A stretch of 64,000 nucleotides of DNA, taken from NCBI RefSeq assembly GCF_018687715.1, contig NC_056760.1, positions 36,098,001 through 36,162,000 on the forward strand, read 5' to 3'. The DNA comes from Carya illinoinensis (taxonomy: Eukaryota; Streptophyta; Magnoliopsida; Fagales; Juglandaceae). The notes under the pieces were generated by a model, which was given only the letters and a program-made list of their open reading frames with translations, did not search any database and was not told the origin of the DNA. A program made the translations under genes and the position numbers. The stretch's first letter is position 1. The number at the start of each line of letters is the position of its first letter. This document shows positions 49,496-60,462 of the stretch, piece by piece.

Positions 49496-50100
49496 GCATC
49501 TGATTCACTTCAAGAACAACTGGATTTATTTGGGGATACAACAAACTTGAGGAGAAAAAGGTTAGAAAAGCAATATTTTGGGTCTTAATCTTTCCCCTCA
49601 ATTTTTATTTTTCCATTATTTCTTGCTCTGTCTCCCTCATTGATTGGTTATTCTACTCTTCCATCCTGTTCTAGGAAAGCAAGCTACTAAACCTATGACC
49701 TGAAAAAAAATTAATTAGCAAATATTTTATATTTCTTGGAACATGTTTATTTTATTTTTTGGGTTTTAATTATAGAATATTTGACTAATATTATTTTTCT
49801 GTTGCATGTAGATCTACATTTCGGCTGGCAGAGAATCTCTGCTCAATGTAAGCCAAACTCTTAACTCATCCATGGCTCTTGCTTTTACAAGTTAATTTTG
49901 TAGCACCCCTTCCCCATAGATTTAGGAATGTTACTTCCATTACTTTACTTCACCTCAAGTGTTAAGAAATGCCATAATTCTTATTAAACTAGTTTTCTTA
50001 ATGTATCATATGTTACATCCGCCTGATATCGTTGCAGCGGCAGCTGGATATCCACCGTCACCGTCACCGATGTCCACCATCTCATCCAGTTCTGCAACGC
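49496..50100. other. Spacer between the duplicated block and the heme-oxygenase fragment
   Basis: AT-rich to about 50030, then a Ser/Pro-rich frame (near 50040-50100) that may be the remnant of a plastid transit-peptide region of the heme-oxygenase copy that follows. Confidence 0.4.
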
Positions 50101-50608
50101 TGTATTACTTAGCTGAGAATGAGGCTTCTCATAGCCTATGTCGAGCTTTGCAATGACGCCACCGTCGACGATGTCCAAGATTCATCAAATGAAAATAGTA
50201 AAGAAAGGGAGTGTAATTTGGCATCAAATGATGAGGGTAGTAGCGACATGGGACCTAGCTTGGATGGATACTTCAAATATTTAGTTGATAGCGAGCTCGT
50301 CTTCGACACTGAGGAGCACATTGTCAATGAATCCAGTGACGTTGCCTACGCCTATTTCAGAAAAAACTGGATTGGAACAATTAGAAGGTCTTGCAAAAGA
50401 TCTAGAGTGGCTTAGAGAACAGGGGTTTGTGATTCCTGAACCTAGCAGTAACAATCCGGGAGTTTCTGTTGTTCCTGTTGTTCCTTTGCCATTTCTGCAA
50501 TCTATATTTTTCATATATAGCAGGAGGTCAGGTGATAGCAAGGCAGGCTTCTAAGAAGCTCCTAGAAGGAAGGGAGCTAGAATTTTACAGATGGGAGGGG
50601 GATTTTAA
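50101..50608 (+). pseudogene. HO2: Heme oxygenase 2-like fragment, 5' half of a chimera
   Basis: Plant plastid heme oxygenase of the HO2 type (HO1 opens heme to biliverdin for phytochrome chromophore; HO2 is usually regarded as lacking that activity). Visible: an acidic linker (SSNENSKERECN...), GYFKYLVDSELVFDT, SSDVAYAYFRK, LAKDLEWLREQGFVIPEPS, FLCHFCNLYFSYIAGGQVIA, LEGRELEFYRWEGD. Frameshifts: an extra A near 50365 (FRK-TGLE) and a change with loss of about nine residues near 50470. The introns expected in this gene are absent. At WEGD the sequence passes without a break and in frame into spinster-like sequence (GDFNL...). Short and disabled, but the family match is clear. Confidence 0.8.
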
Positions 50609-51000
50609 CTTAAAACAATTTCCAAGATGGTGTTCTATCTTCTGCCCTTATGGTTGGACTTCTTGCAGCTTCCTTAATATTTGTATCCTTGGCAAGGAGC
50701 CACAATCCTTTTAGGCTTATTGAAGTTGGATTATCTGTTTGGATAGTTGCCGCTGCTGGGTGTAGTAGTTCATTTGACTTTTGGTCCAATGCAATCTGTT
50801 GCATACTGGTTAGTGTTGGAAAGGCTTCTTTCATAAGTCTTGCTGCCCCATTTATAAATGACAATGCCCCTGCTGCTCAGAAAATAGCATGGTTTGCAAC
50901 ATTTTACGTGTATATACCAACTGGGGATGGTGTAGGCTATGTTTATGGTGGACTTGTCGGAAACCATTTGAATTGGCGTTATGTGTTCTTTAAAAAAGGC
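50598..51000 (+). pseudogene. Spinster-like (SPNS) MFS transporter fragment, 3' part of the chimera
   Basis: Homologous to plant probable sphingolipid transporter spinster homologs, twelve-helix MFS proteins. It starts at GDFNL, shared with the end of the heme-oxygenase piece. After an extra A near 50616 comes DGVLSSALMVGLLAASLIF, NPFRLIEVGLSVWIVAAAGC, SFDFWSNAIC, GKASFISLAAPFINDNAPAA, IPTGDGVGYVYGG and LNWRYVFF. This corresponds to roughly transmembrane helices 2-5 of the family. No introns interrupt it. An ATG at 50650 lies inside the fragment and is not a native start. Homology ends near 51000. Confidence 0.78.
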
Positions 51001-51750
51001 ATTTTGTATACTTCAGGAAAACTGAAAAGATTTGACAAAACTGAAAGTTGTGGGGCCTGTTGCTGTTTGTGGAGGGATACTTCAGGAAATGACTTCATGG
51101 GAAAGGTGCTGCTGGGGTTGTCGATGTATCTCACTGCTGCATCTGTGTGGTCTTGGGCAACGAAGGTCAACCACTGAAGCCTTGGGCAGGCTTGGGTTGA
51201 CTCACTAGGGGAGTACCTCTGTACTAAAGCTAGCTGAAAAAGAGGCTTCTGTAATTCCCGTAGAGTTGGCAATGGAAGTTGATTTGCCTAATGGTGTCAT
51301 AAGTATTTTTCATGGCACCAAGTATATTGTTAATGCTAATTGTGATGGTGACGATATCAGTGTTATCGTTTGTTAGAGAGCATCGGCTAAGGGGAAGCAC
51401 GTTCAAACTATCACTGAGGCCAAAAATCATGTAATTGACATGCCTGATGCTAACCGCGTGGATGCTTTTGTTAGAGGATATTGTTAGAGGATTGGCTTTT
51501 GATTTCTCTCAGGTCTCTGTGGCTACATCTCTGATAATGCAGTTTAAAAGAATATTGCCAAGAAGCACTAACAAAATGGGCTCTGCAAATAAGGATGCTA
51601 TGAAGGAGATTGAAAGCATTAGATTGTCTCAGCTACAACAGAAAGGATTAAAAGATAACCACACCTTGTGGGGCAAGTTGCTTTCAAGGGAGAGGGTTTG
51701 TCACACTTCAACACCTCGGGCTGAAGTCATTATGGGCTTTGGTTTGGGGT
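51001..51750 (+). other. Unidentified tail of the chimeric copy
   Basis: Several frames read like degraded protein. Examples are VIPVELAMEVDLPNGVISIF and FHGTKYIVNANCDGDD (about 51250-51360, then a TAG), and KDAMKEIESIRLSQLQQKGL (about 51590-51650). They are not part of known heme oxygenase or spinster sequence. I do not recognise them. They may be a third captured transcript or parts of one. Confidence 0.35.
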
Positions 51751-52440
51751 AATAAGGATTTAGAGGTTTGGGCTCATGGGCTTTTATGGGCTTGGATGAC
51801 TAATGTCTTTTACTTAGTTTATTGTATTTCTCTGTAAGACTAGATTTCTGTCATAAGCCCAGCCATTTTATCTCCATTTATGCTTATTTTGCTGTATGAC
51901 TTAAAAAACCAATGGTCTCTACTTAGCTCTACGTAGGATTTGTAGGATTTTAATGGGAGCATATATACACTCAGATGCCTACTTAGCTCAATGGTAAGGC
52001 CATTTAGGCTCTTGCCTAATGCTTCACTCCAAGTAAGGCCCCTAAAATTAAAAATAAGGTTTTTTTTTTTTTGAAAAATAAAAATAAAAACTATTTCATT
52101 AAATAAAATTTTAAATAACTTGCATATTTTTCAATATGTGCAAGGCAACATAATGCTAAATTTAATATTTAATACAATGAATTATTTATATTTTAAATAA
52201 TTTTTTAAAATCTTGCTAAATTGAAGTACAAAATTTATATTGAGGCCTCATTTTAAGTTGTTGTATTAAATATAAATTCAAACAAACTTTATTTAAAGAT
52301 TTTAAATAAAATCTCATTTTATTAAAAATTTTAAAAATATTCTATATAATAATTTATATTTTATTGTTTTATAATTATGAATAATTAATTTAAATTTTGC
52401 CTTAAGCCTCAATTTGTATTGAGACGCCTCTGACTTGAGG
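51751..52440. other. Intergenic with a possible SINE
   Basis: TACTTAGCTCAATGGTAAGG at about 51980 resembles a tRNA A box and is followed within about 85 bp by a T-run (52062-52075), the layout of Au-type SINEs; the B box is not clear. The rest is very AT-rich. A related phrase (CCTTAAGCCTCAATTTGTATTGAG) lies near 52400. Confidence 0.35.
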
Positions 52441-54689
52441 TTATGCCAATCAAGCCATAGAACTTTGGCTTAAGTACTATGTTAGTAGTGATGGAGTGAT
52501 TATAAGGGACCCTACCCCTCTTAATATATCTTACTTTGCTTTTTATCAGACGAAATGCTTGCTTGCTTAGACAATAATAAAAAAATGTTGAGGAAAAGGC
52601 TGAAAGCAGTTCAAGAAAAATCAAAAGGAAGCATCACTACCACCTGTTCTTGACCTTTTCCAAAACGTAGGGTTGGATGAGAAATCAGAAAAGTCTCCAC
52701 GTCTATCGAAGTCTTTGATGGGGTCAATGCAGAAAGTCTTCTCAACTTGCTAGTTTAGAACAAAAGCTCATCGACAAGTGATCAAAACTAAAAAGTAAAG
52801 AGTAAAGACTACGTTATCTTGACACAAAAATATTAACAAAATAATATTAGTATGACTTAATCAATTTAATTGGAGTTAAATTTAAAAACTGATTTAGATC
52901 CATCCAACGAGCTATATAAAGAAAGAATAAAATTGTTCAGGAGGAAAATGCTAAAAGCAGTTCAAAGAAAAAGCGAAAGGAAGCATATATCACCACCACG
53001 TGTTCTAGACCTTTCGTTTCTTTCTCTATCATCTTTTTTTCCAGTTTCTATTTAATTGTAGGGTTGGGTGAGAAAAGTCTTCATGTCCATCGAATTAGTA
53101 ATTGATCATTATCGGGTCAGTGTGGAAGTCTTTTCAACTTTAAATTCAGTAATGTTGAAACGATATTAAGAGCAATAAAAAATGCTAGTATGCTATCTAA
53201 GTTTGTCCCTTATTTTGATTGCTCATGTATTTAATTTTTTTTAATTTTTTTACTTAATGATTAAGAAAGTAACTTTTAATGTATTGGTGTATTTTTTTAT
53301 TTTTTAATAATATTTAAATATATTAAAAAAAAGAAAAAAAATATAAAAAAAAAATTAAATTTGCACTAGGCGACACACCGGTCAACGGGAGCCTAACATC
53401 ACTCAAGAAAAATTCCTGAAATGGCCCATTATGCATGGGACGTCCCATTATGATTGCACCATCATACATATGCATGGGACGTCCTATATACATAATTAAT
53501 ACATGAATATTTATGAGGTCAATGAGTCGTCGCATGCATATTGCAGGACAAGTCAATGAGTCGTCGATTTCTATGCATGCAGGATGATCCTTTCTATGGA
53601 AATTTCTAAGATGATTCATTCAATTATTTCTAGGATGGAAATTTTCAATTATTCTTTTGATCACAAAGCCCTTTTTTAGTTTTCTTTTGAAGTGCTACCA
53701 CCAGTTCTGGACCTTTAGTTCCATTTCTCTCTCTTTTTATCTATTTTATTAATTCTCTTAAATATTTAAAAAAAAATCACAAGATCATTAAATATTTTAT
53801 TAGTTCCCGTGCTGCATCCACCGCAATTTCATATTCTGAAACCCCTGAATATTTTCGAGGACCGAACCGTTATTCTGTACTGAACCTCGCACTTTTACCT
53901 GTTTAAAAAGGCTTTTGTCATTCAAAACATACATAATGCCAGGCTAAACAGGTATTCATTTCCAAACACACCAAAAAGCTGACATTAATTGTCAACAAAA
54001 TAAAAGTTCATTTAAATAAAAAGAAAAAGACTCCATTTTTCAGAAAAACATACATGAGGTGAATAGAGAGTAAAGGGTTATAAGAGGATATTCAAATATT
54101 TCTTAAGTTTTGACAAAATAAAAAAAGTATATTTAAGAACAAATATGAGTCAGAGAAGGTAGCGAGTAATGCTACGTACAAGTTTTAAATAGAGAAACTA
54201 CATACAAGCTATTTGCAAAAAAGTGAGTCCCACTAATAATTAATAGTTTTATTTAACACTTTTTTTAAGTAGGGTCCAATTTTTTATAAGGTCTTGTATG
54301 GGAATTGTCTATTTGGGATTTGTATAAATCATTTCTCATTTTGAAAACATTGTTGAAAAGGAAAACAAAGAACACATTAAATTTTTCCACATTTGCGTCT
54401 ATTTGCATTTTAAAATTGTTACAATATATTTTTTAATATTATTTTTGTTTTAAGATTTAAAAAAATAAATTGTTTATTTTATTTTATGCGAAAATTTAAA
54501 AAAATTATAATAATTAGATGAGATAAGATTAGTTTAGAAGAGTTGTGAAAACAAATGAGACGATTAATGCTTCCTTTTTTATCAGACGAAATGCATGCTT
54601 GCTTAAACAAAAATAAAATAAAATCTAAAAGCAGTACTTCAAAAAAAGCAAAGGGGTTGGGTGAGAAAAGTCTCCACGTCCATCGAAGT
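52441..54689 (+). promoter_or_regulatory. Repeated upstream modules of receptor-kinase copy 3
   Basis: The receptor upstream unit (GAAATGCTTGCTTG... AAAAGCAGTTCAA... GAAAAGTCTCCACGTC...GAAGTCTTTGA) occurs about three times, near 52550-52740, 52945-53115 and 54585-54690. Motif GAGTCGTCGCATGCAT lies near 53525, with a variant near 53560. Two GCATGGGACGTCC palindromic phrases lie near 53434 and 53472. The stretch 53650-54580 is AT-rich with nothing recognised. Confidence 0.5.
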
Positions 54690-55800
54690 CTTTGAAACTC
54701 GATCAACTTCTCTTTCTTCCCAAATTTAGTCAATTTAAAACTTGATTGGAACATGCTTGTCGGCAATCCCTTCCACAATTAGTCATTTAACTAATTTGGA
54801 ATCTTTGGACTTTCGTGAAAATCAAATCAATGGATCGATTCCCTCTAAAATAGGGATGCTAAAAAATCTGACCTATTTAAACCTTGGTTGGAACATGCTC
54901 GTTGGTCCAATCCCTTCTACAATTGATCATTTAATTAATTTGAAATATTTGGACCTTAGTCAGAATAAAATCAATGGATCAATTCCTCCCGAAATAGGGA
55001 TGCTAAAAAATCTGGCCTATTTACACCTTCATTCGAACATGCTCGTTGGTCCAATCCCTACCACTCTAGGTAATTTAACTAATTTCGATTATTTAGGCCT
55101 TAGTCAGAATAAAATCAATGGATTCATCCCCCGAAATAGGGATGATCAAGAATTTGGTCATTTTAGGCATTAGTTCAAACATGCTCATTGGTCCAATCCT
55201 GTTCACCCTCGATCATTTGACTAATTTGAGACATTTGGACCTTTCTCAGAATAAAATCAATGTATCCATCCGCCCTGTAATAGGGATACTTAAAAATTTG
55301 AGCTATGTTAACCTTAGCAAGAATTTTATTAGTGGAGAAATACCTATCATGCTTGGGACTATTACCCCTCTATGGACCTTGGATCTTAGCTAAAATAATC
55401 TTATGGGCAACATTCCCTCTTCTCTCATTGGTATACATACACTCAACTTGTCACATAATTCTTTGAAGGGTCGAATTCCAAACGGTTATGGTCTATATCA
55501 TACCTCCCACACATTAATTGGCAACAGGGATTTATGCGGTCATTTCAAGATTTCCCCTCCATGTCCCAAAAGCAAAAAATCAATCATAACCAAAATAGAA
55601 ATTTTTGCTCCCATCACCACTTTCCTCGCATTCCTCATTATTGGGGGTATTCTCTTGTCTCGTTATGTGTTCAAAGAAAATCAATTTGAGTTAAGAGAAT
55701 CTAAAAATGAAAACATATTCTCGGTATGGGATTATGATGGACATATTGCATATGAAGACATTATTGAAGCAACCGAGAATTTTTGACATCAAACGTTGCT
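54690..55800 (+). pseudogene. LRR receptor-kinase copy 3, truncated exon 1
   Basis: About nine LRRs, the LRR C-cap (LSHNSLKGRIPNGYG), NRDLCGHFK, the transmembrane helix and the juxtamembrane [10 protein letters not shown]. The N-terminus and most LRRs are lost; the upstream module runs directly into LRR sequence near 54695. Lesions: frameshift near 55127, TAA after WTLDLS at 55391-55393, an extra T at about 55784 before the kinase. Kinase sequence breaks off near 55795 and then the LTR retroelement is inserted at 55801-55805. It supplies the reference for the 52 codons lost from copy 1. Confidence 0.9.
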
Positions 55801-55805
55801 GATGT

Positions 55806-56854
55806 TATAAAGACAAAAATTGGCTAGGATTAGATGACTAAATGATAAGGTTTATCTTATCATTATTTGATTAAATTTGGATGAATGATAAGGTTCATCT
55901 TATCATTATTTGATTAAATTTGGATGAATGTAAAATAAGTATTGATTTGTATCTAAACAATATTGAGTCTATCTAGAAGTCTTAGGTGTTGTTTAGATAA
56001 GTCTTTGAGGTTAAAATCAAGTTCTGGAAGATTGGTATTTATCAAGAAGAAAGCTGAACAGAATTTAGTCAATAACAGAAGATATTATCGCGAAATGTTA
56101 GCAGTCTGTCGGAACACGTCTTCGTATCTGTTGCTAACCGTCAGCAGAGTTCTACTACGACTAGAACTCTTTTCAACAGAGTTTAGTCAATAACAGAAGA
56201 TATTATCGCGAAATGTTAGCAGTTCGTCGGAACACGTTTTCGCGTCTGTTGCTAACCGTCAGTAGAGTCCTACTGCGACTAGAACTCTTTCCAGACTTTC
56301 TATTTAAAGGGATTCGGTTTTGTATCTTTTCAAGGACTTCAAGCCACGAATTTTACAGAGAAAATTCTGAGTGTTCATGAGAGAAAATTCACTTGAGAAT
56401 TTTCATGGGGTTTTTCATATCTTCTTGAGTGTAATCATGTTTTGAGTGTGAAGGAACATCGATTGGATTTCAGCCTCTGGAGTTCCAGAAGGGAAGTCAA
56501 CATTTGAAGATCACCAGAGGTTCTGGCTGCTACTGCGGTAGAAGACAAACGGGTCGTTTGTCTAGGCAAGTAAGAGAGTCGAATTGCAAAGGTTTTGTAA
56601 TTGATTATTGCTTGTAATTGTTCTTCAAATAATAAGATTGACTTTCCTGGATTTGGCTGCCCTGTAAGGTTTTACCTTTAAAGAGTTCTTTAAAGGGTTT
56701 CCCTTTGTAACCAATCTTTATGTCTTGCAAGTTTGATTATTTATTTTAAAGTATTTGATTCGTTTCATAATCTTGATAATTGAGATCTAACTTATTTGTT
56801 CAAGGAAATTGGTAGACAATTTCGTGATTTTACAGGGGTACGTTGGGAATTTCA
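55806..56854 (+). repeat. 5' LTR of retroelement 2
   Basis: 1049 bp, ends TTTCA. It contains two copies of a 118-bp unit (from about 56058 and 56176, each with AACAGAAGATATTATCGCG and GCTAACCGTCAG) and a TATTTAAAG box near 56301. The first two bases are TA instead of TG. Confidence 0.93.
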
Positions 56855-56856
56855 AT

Positions 56857-56868
56857 TGGCATCAGAGC
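56857..56868 (+). other. Primer binding site of retroelement 2
   Basis: TGGCATCAGAGC, two bases after the LTR end; it differs by one base (T to C) from the site of retroelement 1. Confidence 0.85.
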
Positions 56869-56909
56869 GTGGTTCACTCATTCGAGTGTGATCCGTGCCC
56901 ATGTAGATC

Positions 56910-58754
56910 ATGTCGACGTCATTACATGTTCCACCATACTTCGATGGGGAAAACTATGCTTATTGGAAAGTTCGTATGAGGGCTTTTCTCAAGTCTTTAG
57001 ATGAACGTGTATGGCATTTGGTTGAACGAGGATGGACTAAACCCGAGGCATCTATAGATGCTTGGACAAAAGATGAAATTAGCAATTGCAATTTGAATAG
57101 CAAAGGACTTAACGCTATTTTCATGGCGGTATCCTCCGAAGAATTTAAAAGAATCTCCATGTGTGAGATTACTAAAGAAGCTTGGGATATTTTGGAGGTT
57201 ACACATGAAGGCACAAGAATAGTAAAAAATTTGAAATTGCAAATGCTAACCTCAAAATTTGAAGAGATTAAAATGTTGGAAGACGAAAATTTTAATGATT
57301 TTTATGCTAAACTGAATGATATTGTGAATTCCAGATTTAATCTCGGCGAGAAGGTGGAGGATTCAAGGATCGTGAGGAAGATTCTAAGGTCTTTACCTGA
57401 AAGATTTCGACCCAAAGTTACCGCTATTGAAGAAAGTAAAGATCTTGATGCAATAAGGGTAGAAGAATTGGTAGGTTCTTTACAAACGTATGAATCTTCG
57501 CTTCCTCAAGCAAGAAAAGGTAAGTCTATTGCCTTAAAAACTATAGAAGAAAATCAAGATGATTTTTCTGATGAAGAAAATCTTAACAATGAGCATATAG
57601 ATCTTATAGTAAGAAAATTCAGAAAATTCATGTTTAATAAAAAGTATAGTGGAAAGGAAAAAAGAGGTAAAGAATTTTCTGTAAAGAAAAATTATTTTGA
57701 AAAATGGAATAAAGAAAAATCTGATAAAGTAAAGTGTCATGAATGTTCTGGTTATGGTCATATAAGAATTGAATGTCCAAATTTCAATAAAAGTAAAGGA
57801 AAAGCATTGAATGTCACACTTAGTGATAGTTCAGAATCTGAAACTTTAAGTTCATCATCTGATTATGACAATACTTTTGTGGCTTTTTCTACTGTTGTTA
57901 ATGATTTTTCTGATATTGAGCTAACAAAATCTGAAAGTGATGATGACAATAGTGATTCGGAGGTTGCTCTAGTTGTGGATGATAATGAGTTGAGTTTACA
58001 AGAAACTTACAATGATGTGTGTGAAGAAGTGATCAAATTAAAGAAACTCAACAAGAAGCTGTATAAGAAATTCACTAATATGGAGAGTGAGAAAAATAAC
58101 TTGTCTGAGGCATTCAAAATTTCTGATATTGAAATAGCAAGATTAAGGGATCAAAAAATTGCATTAGAAAAGGAATTGGAAAATGTTCAAGAAAAAACAG
58201 CAACACAGAAACTAGAAGAGATGTTGAGTTTTCAAAAATCTAGTTGTGATCGCACGGGTTTGGGGTATATGACTTCCCAAGGTATGAAACTTAAAGACTC
58301 ATCATCCGCTGCCACTTCATCAAAAGATATCATTTTTGTTAAAGGAAGTCAAGATGAGGAAACTCCAAAGAACGTCGTGTCTACAACTCATGTTTCAAGA
58401 GCCTCACATGATAGATCAATGACAAAGAAGCCCAACCAAGGTAAGTCCAAAGGTAAGTTTATTCCTATTTGTCATTATTGTGGTGTTGTTGGTCATATAA
58501 GACCAAATTGCTTTAACTTGAATAAAGTGAAGAAAAATGGATGTGAAAGAAATCCAAAAAGGAATGGAAATAGTCTAGAGAATCAAGTTTGTGATATGAG
58601 TCAACAAATCAATTTTTTAAGTCTCAAAATTGGTGAAATAGCAGATTTTTGCTTTCAAAATAAAGAAAAGATCATACAAAGTGATGTTGATAAAAAGAAT
58701 AGGCCAAAATTTAAAGCAAAATGGGTGGTCAAAGAGGATGCCATGTCACATTAA
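56910..58754 (+). CDS. Gag-like protein of retroelement 2, two zinc knuckles
   Basis: 614 residues, the only frame of the element. The N-terminal copia gag core (about 5-205: NYAYWKVRMRAFLKSLDERV, SNCNLNSKGLNAIFMAVSSE, EAWDILEVTHEG, IVRKILRSLPERFRPKVTAI) matches the gag at 2571-4547 closely. CCHC knuckles (CX2CX4HX4C) begin near residues 276 and 520. An acidic stretch covers about 310-370 and a coiled-coil-like part about 375-450. The C-terminus is basic. The start is the ATG 42 bp after the primer site (GATCATGTCGACG). The frame is open throughout and very A/T-biased in codon use. It presumably packages RNA in particles supplied with enzymes by another element. The family call is confident. 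Confidence 0.9.
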   Translation: MSTSLHVPPYFDGENYAYWKVRMRAFLKSLDERVWHLVERGWTKPEASIDAWTKDEISNCNLNSKGLNAIFMAVSSEEFKRISMCEITKEAWDILEVTHEGTRIVKNLKLQMLTSKFEEIKMLEDENFNDFYAKLNDIVNSRFNLGEKVEDSRIVRKILRSLPERFRPKVTAIEESKDLDAIRVEELVGSLQTYESSLPQARKGKSIALKTIEENQDDFSDEENLNNEHIDLIVRKFRKFMFNKKYSGKEKRGKEFSVKKNYFEKWNKEKSDKVKCHECSGYGHIRIECPNFNKSKGKALNVTLSDSSESETLSSSSDYDNTFVAFSTVVNDFSDIELTKSESDDDNSDSEVALVVDDNELSLQETYNDVCEEVIKLKKLNKKLYKKFTNMESEKNNLSEAFKISDIEIARLRDQKIALEKELENVQEKTATQKLEEMLSFQKSSCDRTGLGYMTSQGMKLKDSSSAATSSKDIIFVKGSQDEETPKNVVSTTHVSRASHDRSMTKKPNQGKSKGKFIPICHYCGVVGHIRPNCFNLNKVKKNGCERNPKRNGNSLENQVCDMSQQINFLSLKIGEIADFCFQNKEKIIQSDVDKKNRPKFKAKWVVKEDAMSH

Positions 58755-60440
58755 TGGATAGGATTACTTGCATGTTCTTGCATCCGATATATTATTGCAT
58801 TAGCGTAGGACATGCATTTTATTTTTCTGTTTTGTTTTATGTTTCTGTTTTTCAGTTTTAAATAAGAAAAATATAATATAAAAAAAAATTCTGGTTTGGT
58901 TCAAAACTTTTCTTTAAGGAAAGTGCATGCTTGATATGTCAAAGTTTGAGCATTTGTGTTCTCACTTAATAAATTCTTGAACCTATGCATCTCTCTACTT
59001 TGTGCAATTCACTTTGTGCATACTAACCCTATGGATTATCTTGGCAAAGTTCATTTTCAATGCACAGTGAGAAACTTATATGTATGTTTTTTTTATATAA
59101 TTAAAGTTCACATCATTTAATAAGATGCTCATCAAAGAGGGAGTTCATGCCTTGAATTGACTAATACTAGTTGAACCTAGTACATCAATAAAGAGCTCTC
59201 CTCTTGCCAAACACAAAGAGTTGATCCATATAGAAAAAGTCGGTGTTAATTCATTGCGGAAAAAGACAAACACCCTACACGGATCTACCACCTTAAAGTT
59301 CTTATAGAAAAAATCGTTGCTCTAATCATTATGGAAAAAGATGAGCAATAAACATGAACACAAAAAGGGGGTGTACAAACTAGTATTTAGAGGAGATGCT
59401 CATGTATCTAGGCCCTAGCATAAAGTTTGACTTTTAAGGTGAAGTAACAAACTCTTGTGAGCATCTATAAGAAGCTATCTTTCATGAACAAAGGTATCAA
59501 AAAAAAAAAAAAGATATTGAAGAAAGGAGTTCATAAAAATGCTTTGTTATAAGTATACTCACTCACACACTCACATGAACTTTGACATTGATGATCTTAT
59601 GAGAAGTGAACATCCATAGTGTTTGTTGCAAATAAGAGGGTGTATTCTAGTGAATTTGTTTTGTGAGTTACACTATGTTTAAATTAAGATGCATCTAGGC
59701 ATGTTACTTGCCCTTTTGTTTTTTTTTTTTTTTAAAATTCAATTGGTTTTTTTTTGTTATATCTACTCTATGCATGTATTGAGGACGTTTTTTGAGTGGG
59801 TTCTTGATCTTTGTCATTCGGTTTTCATGATATGCCCACCAAGTGTTTGTTTTTTTTTTTGTCTCAACCAAGTTGTCTCAATCATTTGCTCATTGTTTAA
59901 ACATACATTCATGCTCATACATCATGTGCATTTAATCCATGAAAAATTGAGACACATGTGAGTTGTTCATCATTTCTTAGTATCTTCATCTTGACTCATA
60001 TAAGTGATATTTATTCTATTTTATGTCTTGTCAGATTAGTGACAAAAAGGGGGAGAAAAAAAAATTGGAATATCTTGATATTATGAAGTTTAGGGGGAGT
60101 TTGAGTAAGTGGAGTTTAATGAATTTGCTGAAAATAAAAAGGGGAGCAGCAGAATATTGAGGGAGAGAACTAAGTATTGAACATGGTTATTGATGATGAC
60201 TAGAATACTTTCTTTTTGTCGGTTTACATTACATCTAACCTTTGATTATTATTGGGACTAGTTTCAAGGAATGTTCTATGTTATTTCTTATTATAACTGT
60301 ATTAAGATATTTTTCACGAGATCTTGGTTTGCTGGTTGTTTTTATCTTAGGTACACACTACATTCATCAAGTTGGTTTTGTGACCGATCCACCAAAGGGA
60401 AGATTGTATATGCAAGACATTCATCAAGTTGGTTTTATCA
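58755..60440 (+). other. Post-gag non-coding region of retroelement 2
   Basis: AT-rich with ATGCATTTTATTTTTCTG-like sequence after the stop, as in element 1. It has a purine-rich GGGGGAG patch near 60090-60110, and a direct repeat CATCAAGTTGGTTTT(R)T near 60363 and 60420. No protease, integrase or reverse-transcriptase sequence in any frame. Confidence 0.65.
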
Positions 60441-60448
60441 CCAATCCG

Positions 60449-60462
60449 CCAAAGGGAGAGAT
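60449..60462 (+). other. Polypurine tract of retroelement 2
   Basis: CCAAAGGGAGAGAT immediately before the TG of the 3' LTR. A partial duplicate (CCAAAGGGAAGATTG) lies about 58 bp upstream. Confidence 0.8.

Noticed and set aside
50650..51177. A 175-residue membrane protein starting at 50650
   Set aside because: The ATG is internal to the spinster-like homology and the frame runs on beyond it into unrelated sequence; treated as a pseudogene fragment.
51975..52075. tRNA gene from the TAGCTCAATGGTAAGG match
   Set aside because: No cloverleaf and no clear B box; kept only as a weak SINE-like remark.
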